From the NCBI GenBank assembly GCA_026396205.1, contig JAPLXF010000065.1, forward strand, positions 1 to 21,767: a stretch of DNA of 21,767 bases, read 5' to 3'. Origin of the DNA: Candidatus Moraniibacteriota bacterium (lineage in GTDB: Bacteria; Patescibacteriota; Minisyncoccia; Moranbacterales; UBA2206). Below, piece by piece: positions 8,927 to 17,177 of the stretch. A model generated the notes under the pieces. That model worked only from the letters and a program-made list of their open reading frames with translations. It was not told the DNA's origin and did no database searches. How positions within the stretch are numbered: the stretch's first letter is position 1; every line of letters begins with the position of its first letter. Both the position numbers and the translations under genes were made by a program.

Positions 8927-9235
8927 TTACACAAGATTTCCGGCCTTGACCACTTTTTCCTTGAATTCCTCAACGATTTTTTCCAGCAATTGGTCGTAAT
9001 TGCCGATTTTTTCCCTTAAAAATTTTTCCACTTCCGCCGGCTCGGCGCTGCGGTCCAGCATCTGTTCATAGGCTTTCTGATCGGCTTCATTTAATTTATC
9101 CATCGTTTCAACAAACATTCTTTTGAGAATCACTTCCGTCATTTTGATCAGCAATTGTTCCTGCTTATCCTGCGGCAGATCGGCGATTCCCAATTCTTCG
9201 ACCAGCGTCTGTTGGATTTGATTGTCCTGTGGCAT
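8927..9235 (-). CDS. DUF5663-like small helical protein
   Basis: The 102-residue protein is all-alpha and acidic. It has the pattern LVEELGIADLPQDKQEQLL, then KMTEVILKRMFVETMDKL, then DQKAYEQMLD and a C-terminal helix rich in Glu and Lys. This pattern resembles the DUF5663 family common in Patescibacteria (recognition from memory, not a database search). No TM segment or catalytic motif is visible. It starts at ATG 9235 and ends 18 nt before the next gene. Its neighbours are the two-TM protein upstream and the acidic protein plus ATPase downstream, so a structural or adaptor role in the same complex is plausible. Confidence 0.65.
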   Translation of the reverse strand: MPQDNQIQQTLVEELGIADLPQDKQEQLLIKMTEVILKRMFVETMDKLNEADQKAYEQMLDRSAEPAEVEKFLREKIGNYDQLLEKIVEEFKEKVVKAGNLV

Positions 9236-9259
9236 ATTTTTATATTATTTTTTAAATTA

Positions 9260-9646
9260 TTACTTATTCACAGAAAGTTTGGCCAGCCTGGCGACCCAGG
9301 TCGGAATAGTTTCGTTGCTTTGCGGCTTGGCCGCTTCACCCAGCGTTTTTCCCTGTTCGGCGATCAGTTTTTGGATATTTTTATAAGTTTCGCTGTCCGG
9401 GCTCAACTGCCCTTGCACTTTATCCCAAGTCAAATTTTTAATCTGCCGCCAGTTGTCTATATTCAAACCGTAAACTTTTTTCATCAAAGAAAAGCCTTTG
9501 GAATCCAAAGTTTCCGTGCCGGAAAATCCCGGAACTTCTTTAATTTCCATTCCGTCCGGATTGATGGCAATTTCTTGCCCCGGCAAAACATGGTTCAATT
9601 TGTCAAAATCAATCGACGCTGCTGCCTTTTTCCACCGCCAGATCAA
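9260..9646 (-). CDS. Frame-shifted C-terminal part of the two-TM membrane protein
   Basis: This open frame overlaps the end of the upstream gene by 38 nt in a different frame and has only a TTG at 9646 to start from. Its first residues (IWRWKK) are implausible, whereas from about position 9626 it reads naturally as AAASIDFDKLNHVLPGQEIAINPDG, with an L-x-P-G-Q-E-I segment that resembles the end of a LysM-type motif. Dropping one base from the five-T run at 9627-9631 joins it to the upstream frame as VEKAAASIDFDKL. I therefore read it as the last roughly 120 residues of a single 643-residue protein. Alternatives are a sequencing indel, a real pseudogene-forming mutation, or programmed +1 frameshifting. 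Confidence 0.6.
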   Translation of the reverse strand: MIWRWKKAAASIDFDKLNHVLPGQEIAINPDGMEIKEVPGFSGTETLDSKGFSLMKKVYGLNIDNWRQIKNLTWDKVQGQLSPDSETYKNIQKLIAEQGKTLGEAAKPQSNETIPTWVARLAKLSVNK

Positions 9647-11192
9647 CCATTTTTTCAGACAAATTTTCCGGAGTTGCCCCTGATGCCAAATCTTCGGGAC
9701 CGAGCTGAGTTTGTATCATTTCTTCTCCGCCGGGAACGGCTCCCGGAGCATTAGCCGCCGCTTCGGCTTGCGCTTTTTCAAAAGCCTGCTGCGCTTTGTC
9801 TGCCATTTCATCTCCGCGCGCGGTAATTTCCGGCACTTGATTGGACTGGTTCAGATGATGATCTACGGCCGCTTCCAAATTGCTGGTTTTAGCGGTGGGA
9901 AAATGAACTTCCGGCTGATGTTCAATCCAGCCAACTTTTTCCATAATATATCTGCCGATACCCATTTTGCTGGCTGCTGTTCCCAAAGCAAAAATGGTAG
10001 CGCCAAGTGCTACGCCTACACCCAAGCGTTTAAGTTTTTCCCGTTTTTCAATTGATAATTTCTTGTCATAATCGCCAATTCCAGTTTCCAGACTAGCTAT
10101 AATACTTTTAAATTTATCCTCCCCTATTTTTTCCGCTTGAGTTAATATCTGGCTTTGCTCTTCAGTTGCTTTTTGCTGTTCTTGTTTGCGGTAGGAAGCT
10201 TCGCGGCCAGCTACAAATCCATAACCGGCGGCGGCCGAACCCAAAGCTCGCATTCCTAAAACAGCTGTCCCGCCTCCGATAATCGCCACTCCATAACCGA
10301 AGAGGGCTTTCCTTTTCCAGTCTTGTTTGCGATACCAATTGAGAAATTTGGCGCCTTGCTCCATCGCCCAGCCCGGAGCTTTGCCGAATTTTTCTTCAAT
10401 AGTTTTTGCCCTGGCCTGGTTATATGTGTCGAAAAGATTCATTCTTTCATCAAAATTGAAATATTTGACTATTTCCGCTGTTTTTTTATCCAAAGTTTCT
10501 CCACTCAAGCCTTTTCTCTCCATTTCCTTCATTTGAAATTCCATCAGCGCCCGGGCGCAGTCGGTATAATATTTATAGGCGTCGGAAACTTCGCTGATAT
10601 TCTTGGAATCTGTTTTGATTCGAAGTACCGATTTTATTTTTTCCAGCACATTATTGGCTTTGAAGTCAGCCATGGCATAATTAAACCGGGCTCGGTCTAA
10701 ATCACCTTTCAGTTTATTTTCTTTTTCCTGGCTGGCTAAAACAAGCGCTTCGGTTTTAGCTTCTAAAATTTCCGGTTGCGCCAAATCTGGAGCGATAACC
10801 GCTTCGGGTGTTGGCAGTTGCACGTTGGCTTTGCCCTCCGCCCAGATATGCTGGCCTTCTTCTTCCCAGAATTTTTTTATTTCCTGATTTTTATCGTCTT
10901 CGGGACTAACTTTTACAGCTGGCTTTTTTTCAACCAGATGGTCAGTTTTTTCCATCGCAATATCAATCGAACTTCTGATTGGATTATTGCCTTCCGGTGC
11001 TACAACTGGCGCTTCAACAACCGGGGTGGGATTAATTTTTTCTTGAGTGTTAACTTCGGCAATTGCTGCTTCATCTTTATCAGCTTTATCAATTGGAATA
11101 CTAACCGGTTTTTTATCGGCGTCGTATTTAGCCCATAGATCTTTGGCTTTCTCATCAACAGCCTCTCTTAAATTTTTCTTAGCTTGTTCCAT
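9609..11192 (-). CDS. Two-TM membrane protein with long cytoplasmic-like N-terminus, cluster component
   Basis: The 527-residue frame starts at ATG 11192. About 310 charged, mainly helical residues come first, including a Pro/Val-rich disordered stretch and FWEEEGQHIWAEGKAN. Two glycine-rich hydrophobic segments follow at about 312-345 (ALFGYGVAIIGGGTAVLGM) and 386-415 (LGVGVALGATIFALGTAA), separated by a KEQQKATEEQ-type helix. Beyond the second segment lies an Ala/Gln/Glu-rich linker. The frame stops at TGA 9609, apparently early, because the natural continuation lies in the neighbouring frame (see 9260-9646). It sits 8 nt downstream of the coiled-coil gene. A scaffold anchoring a complex in the membrane is the best inference; no known family was recognised. 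Confidence 0.7.
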   Translation of the reverse strand: MEQAKKNLREAVDEKAKDLWAKYDADKKPVSIPIDKADKDEAAIAEVNTQEKINPTPVVEAPVVAPEGNNPIRSSIDIAMEKTDHLVEKKPAVKVSPEDDKNQEIKKFWEEEGQHIWAEGKANVQLPTPEAVIAPDLAQPEILEAKTEALVLASQEKENKLKGDLDRARFNYAMADFKANNVLEKIKSVLRIKTDSKNISEVSDAYKYYTDCARALMEFQMKEMERKGLSGETLDKKTAEIVKYFNFDERMNLFDTYNQARAKTIEEKFGKAPGWAMEQGAKFLNWYRKQDWKRKALFGYGVAIIGGGTAVLGMRALGSAAAGYGFVAGREASYRKQEQQKATEEQSQILTQAEKIGEDKFKSIIASLETGIGDYDKKLSIEKREKLKRLGVGVALGATIFALGTAASKMGIGRYIMEKVGWIEHQPEVHFPTAKTSNLEAAVDHHLNQSNQVPEITARGDEMADKAQQAFEKAQAEAAANAPGAVPGGEEMIQTQLGPEDLASGATPENLSEKMVDLAVEKGSSVD

Positions 11193-11200
11193 TTTTTATT

Positions 11201-12493
11201 TTATTTCTTCAGCTGATTTTTTAAATACGCAATTATCTTGGAGGTTTTTTCTTCATCTGCGAAAATTTTTCTATCTAATATTTCTTTTTTAAAATTGTTC
11301 CAGACTCTGTTTTTTTCTGCTTTTTTAGCCGCCGGAATATCCTCTGGACTATAACCACTATCTGAATAATCAAACTCGTCCGCAATTTTTAGAGTTGGAT
11401 TGATTATTCCCTTCAATTTTTCTATTTCTATCAACTCTTCCGGCGTAAATTCCGGCTCTTTTTCAACTTTTGCCGTATCTGTATTTTCAAGCGGTTTTTC
11501 AGCCGCGATTGGTTGAACTACCTCTGCTTTAGGAATTGGCTTAAATTCATTTTCCTGCATAAAGCCATCCAATTCATATACGGCCATTCTTTCTTCAGTA
11601 AAACCCCTGGCGCCTTTTTTCTTGAGATTATAATAAATCAAACCATTATCATCGAATTCATTCAAAATAATTCTGTTTCCTTGTGGGTTTTCATATATGA
11701 TTTTTTCACCCTTGGCTCTTTCGCCGGGATATTTTGCCCGGAGATCGTCAACTATTTTTTCATTAGCTTCTTTCGTTTTCTTTATCTCCTGATTGTTGAA
11801 TTCCGCTCCCAATTTCCTATTGGCCGCTTCTTTAATTTTTTCCAACAATTCTTCCTCGCCCGGTTTTAAATCACTTTTTTTATACAGAGTAGTTTCTCCT
11901 TCTGCATCTAAATAAGCATTCTTATCAATACTGACTTTGCCAAAATTTTCAGGAACTTCGTCTTCTATAAGCCTTCCTAATTTTGACTTTTTAACTGTTT
12001 CAATGGCATCTTTGGCTTTAGCAAATTCTTCGGATTTTTTTTGTCCTTCTTTCTTTTGAACTTCAAGTTCTTCGGTTAAAATAGCGTGGAGCCTGGGAGA
12101 TTCTTCTTTGAGTTCGTTTAAAACCAATTGCATTTTATCAAAAGATTCGTCATTTTTTCTTTTTTCATCAATTATTTCATTTATCCTTTCTTCAAAAGCA
12201 TTACATTTATCAATTGCTTCTTGATCGACCCCTAAAGATTTTGCATACTCTTCTTTAGCTTTGTCAGAAAAATAAAAGCCGTTTTCTTCGGAATATTCTA
12301 CCATTTGTGCATTATCTTTTTCTATTTTATCCAATCGATCAATTTCTTCCGCTACAGCTTTTTCGTCGATCAATTTACTTCTGGTTATACTTGATAAATT
12401 TTCTTTCGATCTCTTTACAAATTTTTCAACTCTTTTTTTATCTCCTGAAACTCCAAAACCATTACCGGCAGTTTGCCCTTGTTCTTTTACCAT
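11201..12493 (-). CDS. Large charged coiled-coil protein, first gene of the ATPase cluster
   Basis: The 430-residue protein is very rich in Lys and Glu and is predicted helical over most of its length, with heptad-like stretches at about 60-170 and 230-280 (coiled coil). A compact strand-rich segment lies near 285-330 (ENPQGNRIILNEFDDNGLIYYNL), with an insert rich in Glu/Pro after it. No TM or signal is visible, so it is cytoplasmic. The C-terminal 60 residues form another charged domain that ends in a basic tail. It is the first gene after the extended -10 promoter at 12524-12532 and is followed 8 nt later by the two-TM protein, supporting a shared transcript. I do not recognise the family. 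Confidence 0.7.
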   Translation of the reverse strand: MVKEQGQTAGNGFGVSGDKKRVEKFVKRSKENLSSITRSKLIDEKAVAEEIDRLDKIEKDNAQMVEYSEENGFYFSDKAKEEYAKSLGVDQEAIDKCNAFEERINEIIDEKRKNDESFDKMQLVLNELKEESPRLHAILTEELEVQKKEGQKKSEEFAKAKDAIETVKKSKLGRLIEDEVPENFGKVSIDKNAYLDAEGETTLYKKSDLKPGEEELLEKIKEAANRKLGAEFNNQEIKKTKEANEKIVDDLRAKYPGERAKGEKIIYENPQGNRIILNEFDDNGLIYYNLKKKGARGFTEERMAVYELDGFMQENEFKPIPKAEVVQPIAAEKPLENTDTAKVEKEPEFTPEELIEIEKLKGIINPTLKIADEFDYSDSGYSPEDIPAAKKAEKNRVWNNFKKEILDRKIFADEEKTSKIIAYLKNQLKK

Positions 12494-12523
12494 ACTTTTA
12501 AAATATTATTTTATTCTACTTAG

Positions 12524-12532
12524 ATTATACCA
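12524..12532 (-). promoter_or_regulatory. Extended -10 promoter for the ATPase gene cluster
   Basis: Read on the minus strand, TGG-TATAAT occupies 12532-12524, about 30 nt before the ATG at 12493. The -35 region is weak, as expected for extended -10 promoters. It points left into the coiled-coil gene. Confidence 0.6.
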
Positions 12533-12580
12533 CAAAATAAGCCAACGGTCTTGTGGGTAACCCTTTTCATGGCATATTGC

Positions 12581-12609
12581 TTGGATAAGCCCTCTGTATA
12601 TGCTATAAT
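12581..12609 (+). promoter_or_regulatory. Sigma70-type promoter for the GT39 gene pair
   Basis: TTGGAT (12581-12586), a 17-nt spacer and TATAAT (12604-12609) preceded by TGC give a near-consensus promoter with an extended -10. The ATG lies at 12637, so the leader is about 20 nt. It is back-to-back with the leftward promoter at 12524-12532. Confidence 0.75.
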
Positions 12610-12636
12610 AAAACCAAATAAAAAATACCAATTAAA

Positions 12637-14229
12637 ATGGAAGGTAAAAAACAAAAACTTGTTTATCTATTTTTGGTTTTAGCCATTGTCGCTTTGGCTT
12701 TTTTTGTCAGATCATATCAGATCGAAAAAATCCCGGCCGGCGTTTATCCCGACGAAGCGGTCAACGGCATTGATGCTCTGACGGCCATCGATACCGGCCA
12801 TTACCAGTGGTTTTATACCAACAATTTCGGACGCGAAGGATTGTTTATGAACCTGATTTCCCTTTCCATTAGAGTTTTCGGGCATACGGCCTTGGGGCTC
12901 AAAGCATGGTCCATTCTTTTTGGAACACTTACGGTTTTGGGAATGTATTTTCTCGGCAAAGAACTTTTCAAGAGTTCGCGCGCCGGCCTCATCGCCGCCT
13001 ATCTGCAAGCTTTTTCTTTTTGGGCGATCAACTTTTCCCGCATTTCTTTCCGTGCCATAATGCTGCCTTTTATTTTGGTTTTTACTTTTTATTTTGTCCT
13101 GCGGGGACTGCGAACTAAAAGCTATTGGAGTTTTGCTTTGGCCGGTTTGTTTTTCGGCATCGGTTTCCATACCTATATCGCCTACCGCGTTTCGCCGCTT
13201 ATTCTCGTCATCCTGCTGGTTTTTTTGATTATTTCCAAACAAAATTTTATCCGCGAATACTGGAAGCAGCTGGTACTTTTTACATTTGTAACCTTAGCCG
13301 TGGCTTTTCCGCTGCTTTTTGATTTTTACAAGCATCCGGAATATTTTGAAACCCGCGCCAACGCCATTTCGGTTCTTTCTCCGGAAGTCAATCACGGCAA
13401 TCTCATTGGAACATTTCTCAAAAGCTTGGGCTTGAGCTTGGTCAAATATAATTTTTGGGGCGACCAGAATTGGCGCCATAATTATCCGCCGTATCCGGTT
13501 CTCGACCCCGTTTCCGGAATTCTCTTCCTGATTGGCATAATTTACGCTTTTATAAAATTTTTCCATTTGCTGGGGCTTAGATTTTGGAAAAAAATCCGCG
13601 ATGATAAATTGGTTGTTTTAACCTTGCTTTTAAGCTGGTTTTTTGTGATGCTCATTCCTGAATTTCTGACCGCCGAAGGCCTGCCGCATGCGCTCCGTTC
13701 CATCGGAACCATGCCGGTGGTTTTCCTCTTTGCCGTTATTCCGGGAACTCGGATTATCGGCAAGGCGGAAAATTTCGGATTCTTTTATAAAATCGGAGCC
13801 TTGACTATGATTACGCTGGCTTTTCTGTTTATCGGGATTTTCAATCCGGTAAAATATTTCCGTTATTGGGGAGAAAATCGGAACCAGCATGCTATGTTCA
13901 ACGAGAATTTCAAAAATATGTCCACTTATCTTTTGGGTTTGCCGCCGGAAACCAATAAATTTGTTTATGTTAACGGCGGAGGCAGAGAAATGAATGACGG
14001 CCTGCCGGTCAGCGCGGAAGTAATTCGTTATTTGGCTTGGGGCAATGTGGAAAATTTAAAGTATATTAAAGATGAAAGTGAGATTGACGCCAAAGGAATA
14101 ATTGTCCTGATGCGCTACGATCAAGGATTTATTGACAAGATTAAAAAGCGCTATCCCGAAGCTCAAACGCAAAATATAGACCTCAATAAAGGCCATTGGT
14201 CGGATTTTACAATCATAAATTTTAATTAA
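12637..14229 (+). CDS. GT39/ArnT-like membrane glycosyltransferase
   Basis: The 530-residue protein has a TM helix at about 8-25 followed by an extracytoplasmic loop with Pro38-Asp39-Glu40, the acidic pair that GT39/PMT-type enzymes use to activate the acceptor. GREGLFMNL and a run of about ten further TM helices follow, interrupted by loops such as FSFWAINFSRISFRAIMLPF. A soluble C-terminal portion (from about 425) contains KFVYVNGGGREMND. Family members transfer sugars from polyprenyl-phosphate donors to lipids or proteins outside the membrane; donor and acceptor cannot be read from sequence. ATG 12637 follows the promoter at 12581-12609 but lacks a Shine-Dalgarno. The stop is 6 nt before the next GT39 gene, so the two form an operon. 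Confidence 0.85.
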   Translation: MEGKKQKLVYLFLVLAIVALAFFVRSYQIEKIPAGVYPDEAVNGIDALTAIDTGHYQWFYTNNFGREGLFMNLISLSIRVFGHTALGLKAWSILFGTLTVLGMYFLGKELFKSSRAGLIAAYLQAFSFWAINFSRISFRAIMLPFILVFTFYFVLRGLRTKSYWSFALAGLFFGIGFHTYIAYRVSPLILVILLVFLIISKQNFIREYWKQLVLFTFVTLAVAFPLLFDFYKHPEYFETRANAISVLSPEVNHGNLIGTFLKSLGLSLVKYNFWGDQNWRHNYPPYPVLDPVSGILFLIGIIYAFIKFFHLLGLRFWKKIRDDKLVVLTLLLSWFFVMLIPEFLTAEGLPHALRSIGTMPVVFLFAVIPGTRIIGKAENFGFFYKIGALTMITLAFLFIGIFNPVKYFRYWGENRNQHAMFNENFKNMSTYLLGLPPETNKFVYVNGGGREMNDGLPVSAEVIRYLAWGNVENLKYIKDESEIDAKGIIVLMRYDQGFIDKIKKRYPEAQTQNIDLNKGHWSDFTIINFN

Positions 14230-14235
14230 AAAGTC

Positions 14236-16044
14236 ATGCTTAAAAAATATTATAAATTTATTGTCGCGATTATATTGGCATTTTTCTTTATTCTCTCTTT
14301 AGTCGTTTCTTGGCAGGAATCAACCATTATGGATGAACAAGCGCACATTCCCGCGGCTTATACTTATGTCCGCTACCAAGATATGCGCCTTAACCCGGAG
14401 CATCCGCCGCTGTTGAAAGATTTGGCCGGCATTCCTTTGCTTTTCTTTAACAATACTTTTCCAACTGACGATCCGGCTTGGACCCGCGGAGTCAATGAGC
14501 AGTGGGTTTTGGGAACCAAATTCATCCATATGAATAATGCGGAGTTGGTGACTTTTTGGTCGCGCTTTCCGATTATTCTGATTGCACTGCTTTTAGGCTG
14601 GTTTATTTTCCGCTGGACCAAAGAACTGGCCGGCACCATTGCTGGAATTTTCGCGCTGATTCTTTTCGCTTTCGATCCCAATATTATCGGTCACAGCCAT
14701 TATGTTACCACTGACATTGGCATCGCCGCTTTTATCTTTTTTGCTTTTTATTATTTCCTTAAATTTATCAAGCACCCGGTTTGGAAAAATGTTTTGCTCG
14801 CCGGAATTTTTCTGGGACTGGCCCAGCTGGCTAAATTTTCCGCCGTGCTGCTTTTTCCCTATTTCGGCCTGGTAGCTTTAATTTATGCCATTTTTATCAA
14901 GCGCCACGCTACCGACAAATTCCACGGCTGGAAATTCCGATTAATGAAACTTTGGGAATATATAGGCAAATACGCCGTAGCCGTCATTATTTGTTTTGTT
15001 TTGATCTGGGTGGTTTACTATTTGAATACTTTGCATATGCCTCCGGAAAAATTGCAGGCTAATGTGCTGAAAGTTTTTTCTCCGGAAAGTCCGAAGGCTA
15101 TTGACCGGCTGGCTATCAATTTCGTGGTCGGTATGAGCAATATTTCCCAGCTTAAAGGTTTGGGTGAATATTTTCTGGGAATTTTTATGGTTTTTATCCG
15201 CGTGTCTGGCGGCAATACTTATTACTTCTTCGGCGAAGTTTTACGGCAAGCCAAACCATCATATTTTCCGGCCGTTTTCTTAATGAAAGAAACCATTCCC
15301 CTCTTACTTTTGCTTCTTTCCACCTTCCTTTATTCTATTTTTATTGCGCTTAAAAATATTTACCAAAGCCGAAGCGTCCGAAAATTTTGGGATAAATTCA
15401 AGGAATATCTCCGCGCCAATGTAGTCCAATGGTCAATGCTGGGCTTCGTCATTCTTTACCTGTATGTCAGCATTACCGGTAATTTAACCATCGGCTTTCG
15501 GCATCTGTTCCCGATTTTGCCTTTCATATATTTGCTGATTGCCAAATCAGTTTCAGATTTAATTAAAAAATCCAGCCAGAAATCGAAAAAAATATTCAAA
15601 ACCGCTGGATCTATTGCGGTTGTTTGGATAATTTTAATACCCATTGTAGCCTTTCCCAGCTATCTTTCCTATTTCAACGAATTTTTCGGCGGTCCGCAAA
15701 ACGGCTATCGCTATGTTACCGATTCCAATGTTGACTGGGGACAAGATATGAAACGGCTCCAAAGCTGGGTAAATGAATACAACTATCTGCATCCTCTGCA
15801 AAAAATAGAAAAAATAAACACCGCCTATTTCGGCGGCGCTGACGCGCGGTATTATTTGGGAGACAAATGGTCGTCCTTTGACGACAGAGTGCCTTTCCAG
15901 CCCGGCTGGTATGCCATTTCCGCCGAATTCCTGCAGGAAAATTTATACAAAAATCCGCCTAACCCGAATTATTCTTGGATTGCCAGCGCTACGCCCATCC
16001 GCATCGGCGATTCCATATTCGTTTATTATTATCCGGGAAACTAA
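14236..16044 (+). CDS. GT39 (PMT-like) membrane glycosyltransferase, second of a pair
   Basis: The 602-residue protein shows the standard GT39 layout: TM helix 8-24, then the first extracytoplasmic loop with Asp33-Glu34 and His37 (MDEQAHIPAAY) and the NPEHPPLLKDLAGIP motif at about 55-70. Multiple TM helices run to about 480. A soluble C-terminal domain opens with YFNEFFGGPQNGYRYVTDSN and VDWGQD, a signature seen in many bacterial members. It probably transfers a mannose-type sugar from a polyprenyl phosphate to a surface protein or glycan. Unlike the preceding gene, it carries the H-P-P-L motif, so the two are not simple duplicates. The 6-nt gap implies co-transcription. The structured spacer at 16081-16258 follows the stop. 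Confidence 0.88.
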   Translation: MLKKYYKFIVAIILAFFFILSLVVSWQESTIMDEQAHIPAAYTYVRYQDMRLNPEHPPLLKDLAGIPLLFFNNTFPTDDPAWTRGVNEQWVLGTKFIHMNNAELVTFWSRFPIILIALLLGWFIFRWTKELAGTIAGIFALILFAFDPNIIGHSHYVTTDIGIAAFIFFAFYYFLKFIKHPVWKNVLLAGIFLGLAQLAKFSAVLLFPYFGLVALIYAIFIKRHATDKFHGWKFRLMKLWEYIGKYAVAVIICFVLIWVVYYLNTLHMPPEKLQANVLKVFSPESPKAIDRLAINFVVGMSNISQLKGLGEYFLGIFMVFIRVSGGNTYYFFGEVLRQAKPSYFPAVFLMKETIPLLLLLLSTFLYSIFIALKNIYQSRSVRKFWDKFKEYLRANVVQWSMLGFVILYLYVSITGNLTIGFRHLFPILPFIYLLIAKSVSDLIKKSSQKSKKIFKTAGSIAVVWIILIPIVAFPSYLSYFNEFFGGPQNGYRYVTDSNVDWGQDMKRLQSWVNEYNYLHPLQKIEKINTAYFGGADARYYLGDKWSSFDDRVPFQPGWYAISAEFLQENLYKNPPNPNYSWIASATPIRIGDSIFVYYYPGN

Positions 16045-16080
16045 CAACTTTAAATCAAATAAAAAATACTTTTAAAAAAA

Positions 16081-16217
16081 TCCGCCCTTGTGAGCGCGGC
16101 ATTGCAAATTGAGCGAAATGAGCGTTAAGAAATTTTCTCTTTCATCCCGCTAAGCGGGACGATTTGGAAATTTTAGCGAATGAGCGAAAATTTGCTGACG
16201 CGCGTAACTCGGGCGGA
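16081..16217. repeat. Structured intergenic palindromic element
   Basis: TCCGCCC (16081-16087) pairs with GGGCGGA (16211-16217), enclosing nested stems: TCCCGC/GCGGGA around a TAA loop (16145-16159) and AAATTTT/AAAATTT around 16160-16195. A motif GAGCGAAATGAGCG recurs as AGCGAATGAGCG. No reading frame is evident. The layout resembles a REP/MITE-like repeat or a structured RNA; only one copy is in the window. Confidence 0.5.
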
Positions 16218-16229
16218 GAGTTTCTTTTG

Positions 16230-16258
16230 TAACTTTTCTTTGCGGAAAAGAAAAGTTA
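16230..16258. terminator. Hairpin between convergent GT39 and FtsQ-like genes
   Basis: A perfect 12-bp stem (16230-16241 with 16247-16258) has a 5-nt GCGGA loop. It sits just before the 3-prime end of the minus-strand FtsQ-like gene and after the plus-strand GT39 gene. No long T-run follows on either strand, so it may be a Rho-independent terminator of modest strength or part of the preceding repeat. Confidence 0.6.
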
Positions 16259-16270
16259 GAATAATATATT

Positions 16271-17167
16271 TTATCCTTTCTTCTTTTTATCTTTAGCCGG
16301 TTCTGTTTTTTCCGGCGGATTTGCTTTTATTTCTTCCGGCTGGGGATCCGGCGTGCGAAATTTGTAATAGACCCGGTTGTCGGTCCGCAAATCCACATAT
16401 TCCAAGTCGCTTCTTCTGGTCCCTTCGATTTTTTTGTCGATGACCACTTGCAGCATTTCCATTTCTTTATCGATGGGAATATCGGCGTTGAAATAAATCA
16501 GCCAACCCTCGCTGGTTTTAGCCCGGATGTCGCCGGAAATAATCCGCGGGGTGCTGATTTCTCTTTCCAGCGAAATTCCCAAACTGCCCTCAACTCCGTT
16601 GCTGATGGAATAAATATAATTCAAATAATCTTGCCCCAAAACTGCTTGGCCGATTTCAATTTTCTTCCCCGATTCGTCGCGCAAAATTAATAGCTGGTTT
16701 TCTTTCAATAAATCAGACTCAAAATCCGCTTTGGAATAAGCAATACCTTTTTCGTCAATGACGAAACATTCTTCCGCACTGCACAGAATCAGCATGGAAG
16801 CCCGCTCGGAAATATTTATCCGCAGAGCATTGGGAAATTTCGCTTTGATTTCCGCTTTTGATATTTTTTTGAATCGCTCGGCCACTACTTTCTCGATATG
16901 TTTTTTCCGGAACAGCGCCAGCATAAAATTATTTTTTTTCAGATATTTAAAAAAACTTCCGGAAATTTCCGTCTGGACAGTCTCGCCAATTAAATTCGGA
17001 TTTAACGCTTCCGTTCCGGCCACTGATATTTCGCTTATTTCCAAGAAACCGGAGAAAAAAAGAACATAGACCAGCGCTCCCAAAAAAATGAAAAGGCTGA
17101 AGTAATAAAAAATACCGGTTTTTTTTCTCCGCTGGCCGAGCGGACGATTGATCCTTTCTCTCTTCAT
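16271..17167 (-). CDS. ftsQ: FtsQ/DivIB-like cell division protein
   Basis: From ATG 17167 the protein has 298 residues: a basic cytoplasmic tail, one TM helix at about 19-39, then a POTRA-type domain (about 42-115) opening with FLEISEISVAGTEALNPNLI, followed by an FtsQ-type beta domain with FPNALRINISERASMLILC and EECFVIDEKGIAYSKA. The C-terminal 30 residues are Pro/Lys/Glu-rich. FtsQ links the cytoplasmic and periplasmic parts of the divisome and recruits FtsL and FtsB. The longer frame up to 17266 overlaps the delta-prime gene and encodes an unlikely Trp/Pro-rich segment, so I use the internal ATG, which lies 10 nt after that gene's stop. Conservation is moderate; another POTRA-bearing envelope protein is possible. 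Confidence 0.75.
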   Translation of the reverse strand: MKRERINRPLGQRRKKTGIFYYFSLFIFLGALVYVLFFSGFLEISEISVAGTEALNPNLIGETVQTEISGSFFKYLKKNNFMLALFRKKHIEKVVAERFKKISKAEIKAKFPNALRINISERASMLILCSAEECFVIDEKGIAYSKADFESDLLKENQLLILRDESGKKIEIGQAVLGQDYLNYIYSISNGVEGSLGISLEREISTPRIISGDIRAKTSEGWLIYFNADIPIDKEMEMLQVVIDKKIEGTRRSDLEYVDLRTDNRVYYKFRTPDPQPEEIKANPPEKTEPAKDKKKKG

Positions 17168-17177
17168 CGGTTTTAGA

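Noticed and set aside
9155..9754. 199-residue plus-strand open frame across the small cluster genes
   Set aside because: It is antisense to three genes with better composition; Phe-rich content is typical of the complement of Lys/Glu-rich coding DNA.
12712..13242. 176-residue minus-strand frame inside the first GT39 gene
   Set aside because: It is the complement of a membrane protein gene, with Gln/Lys/Asn-rich sequence and no domain.
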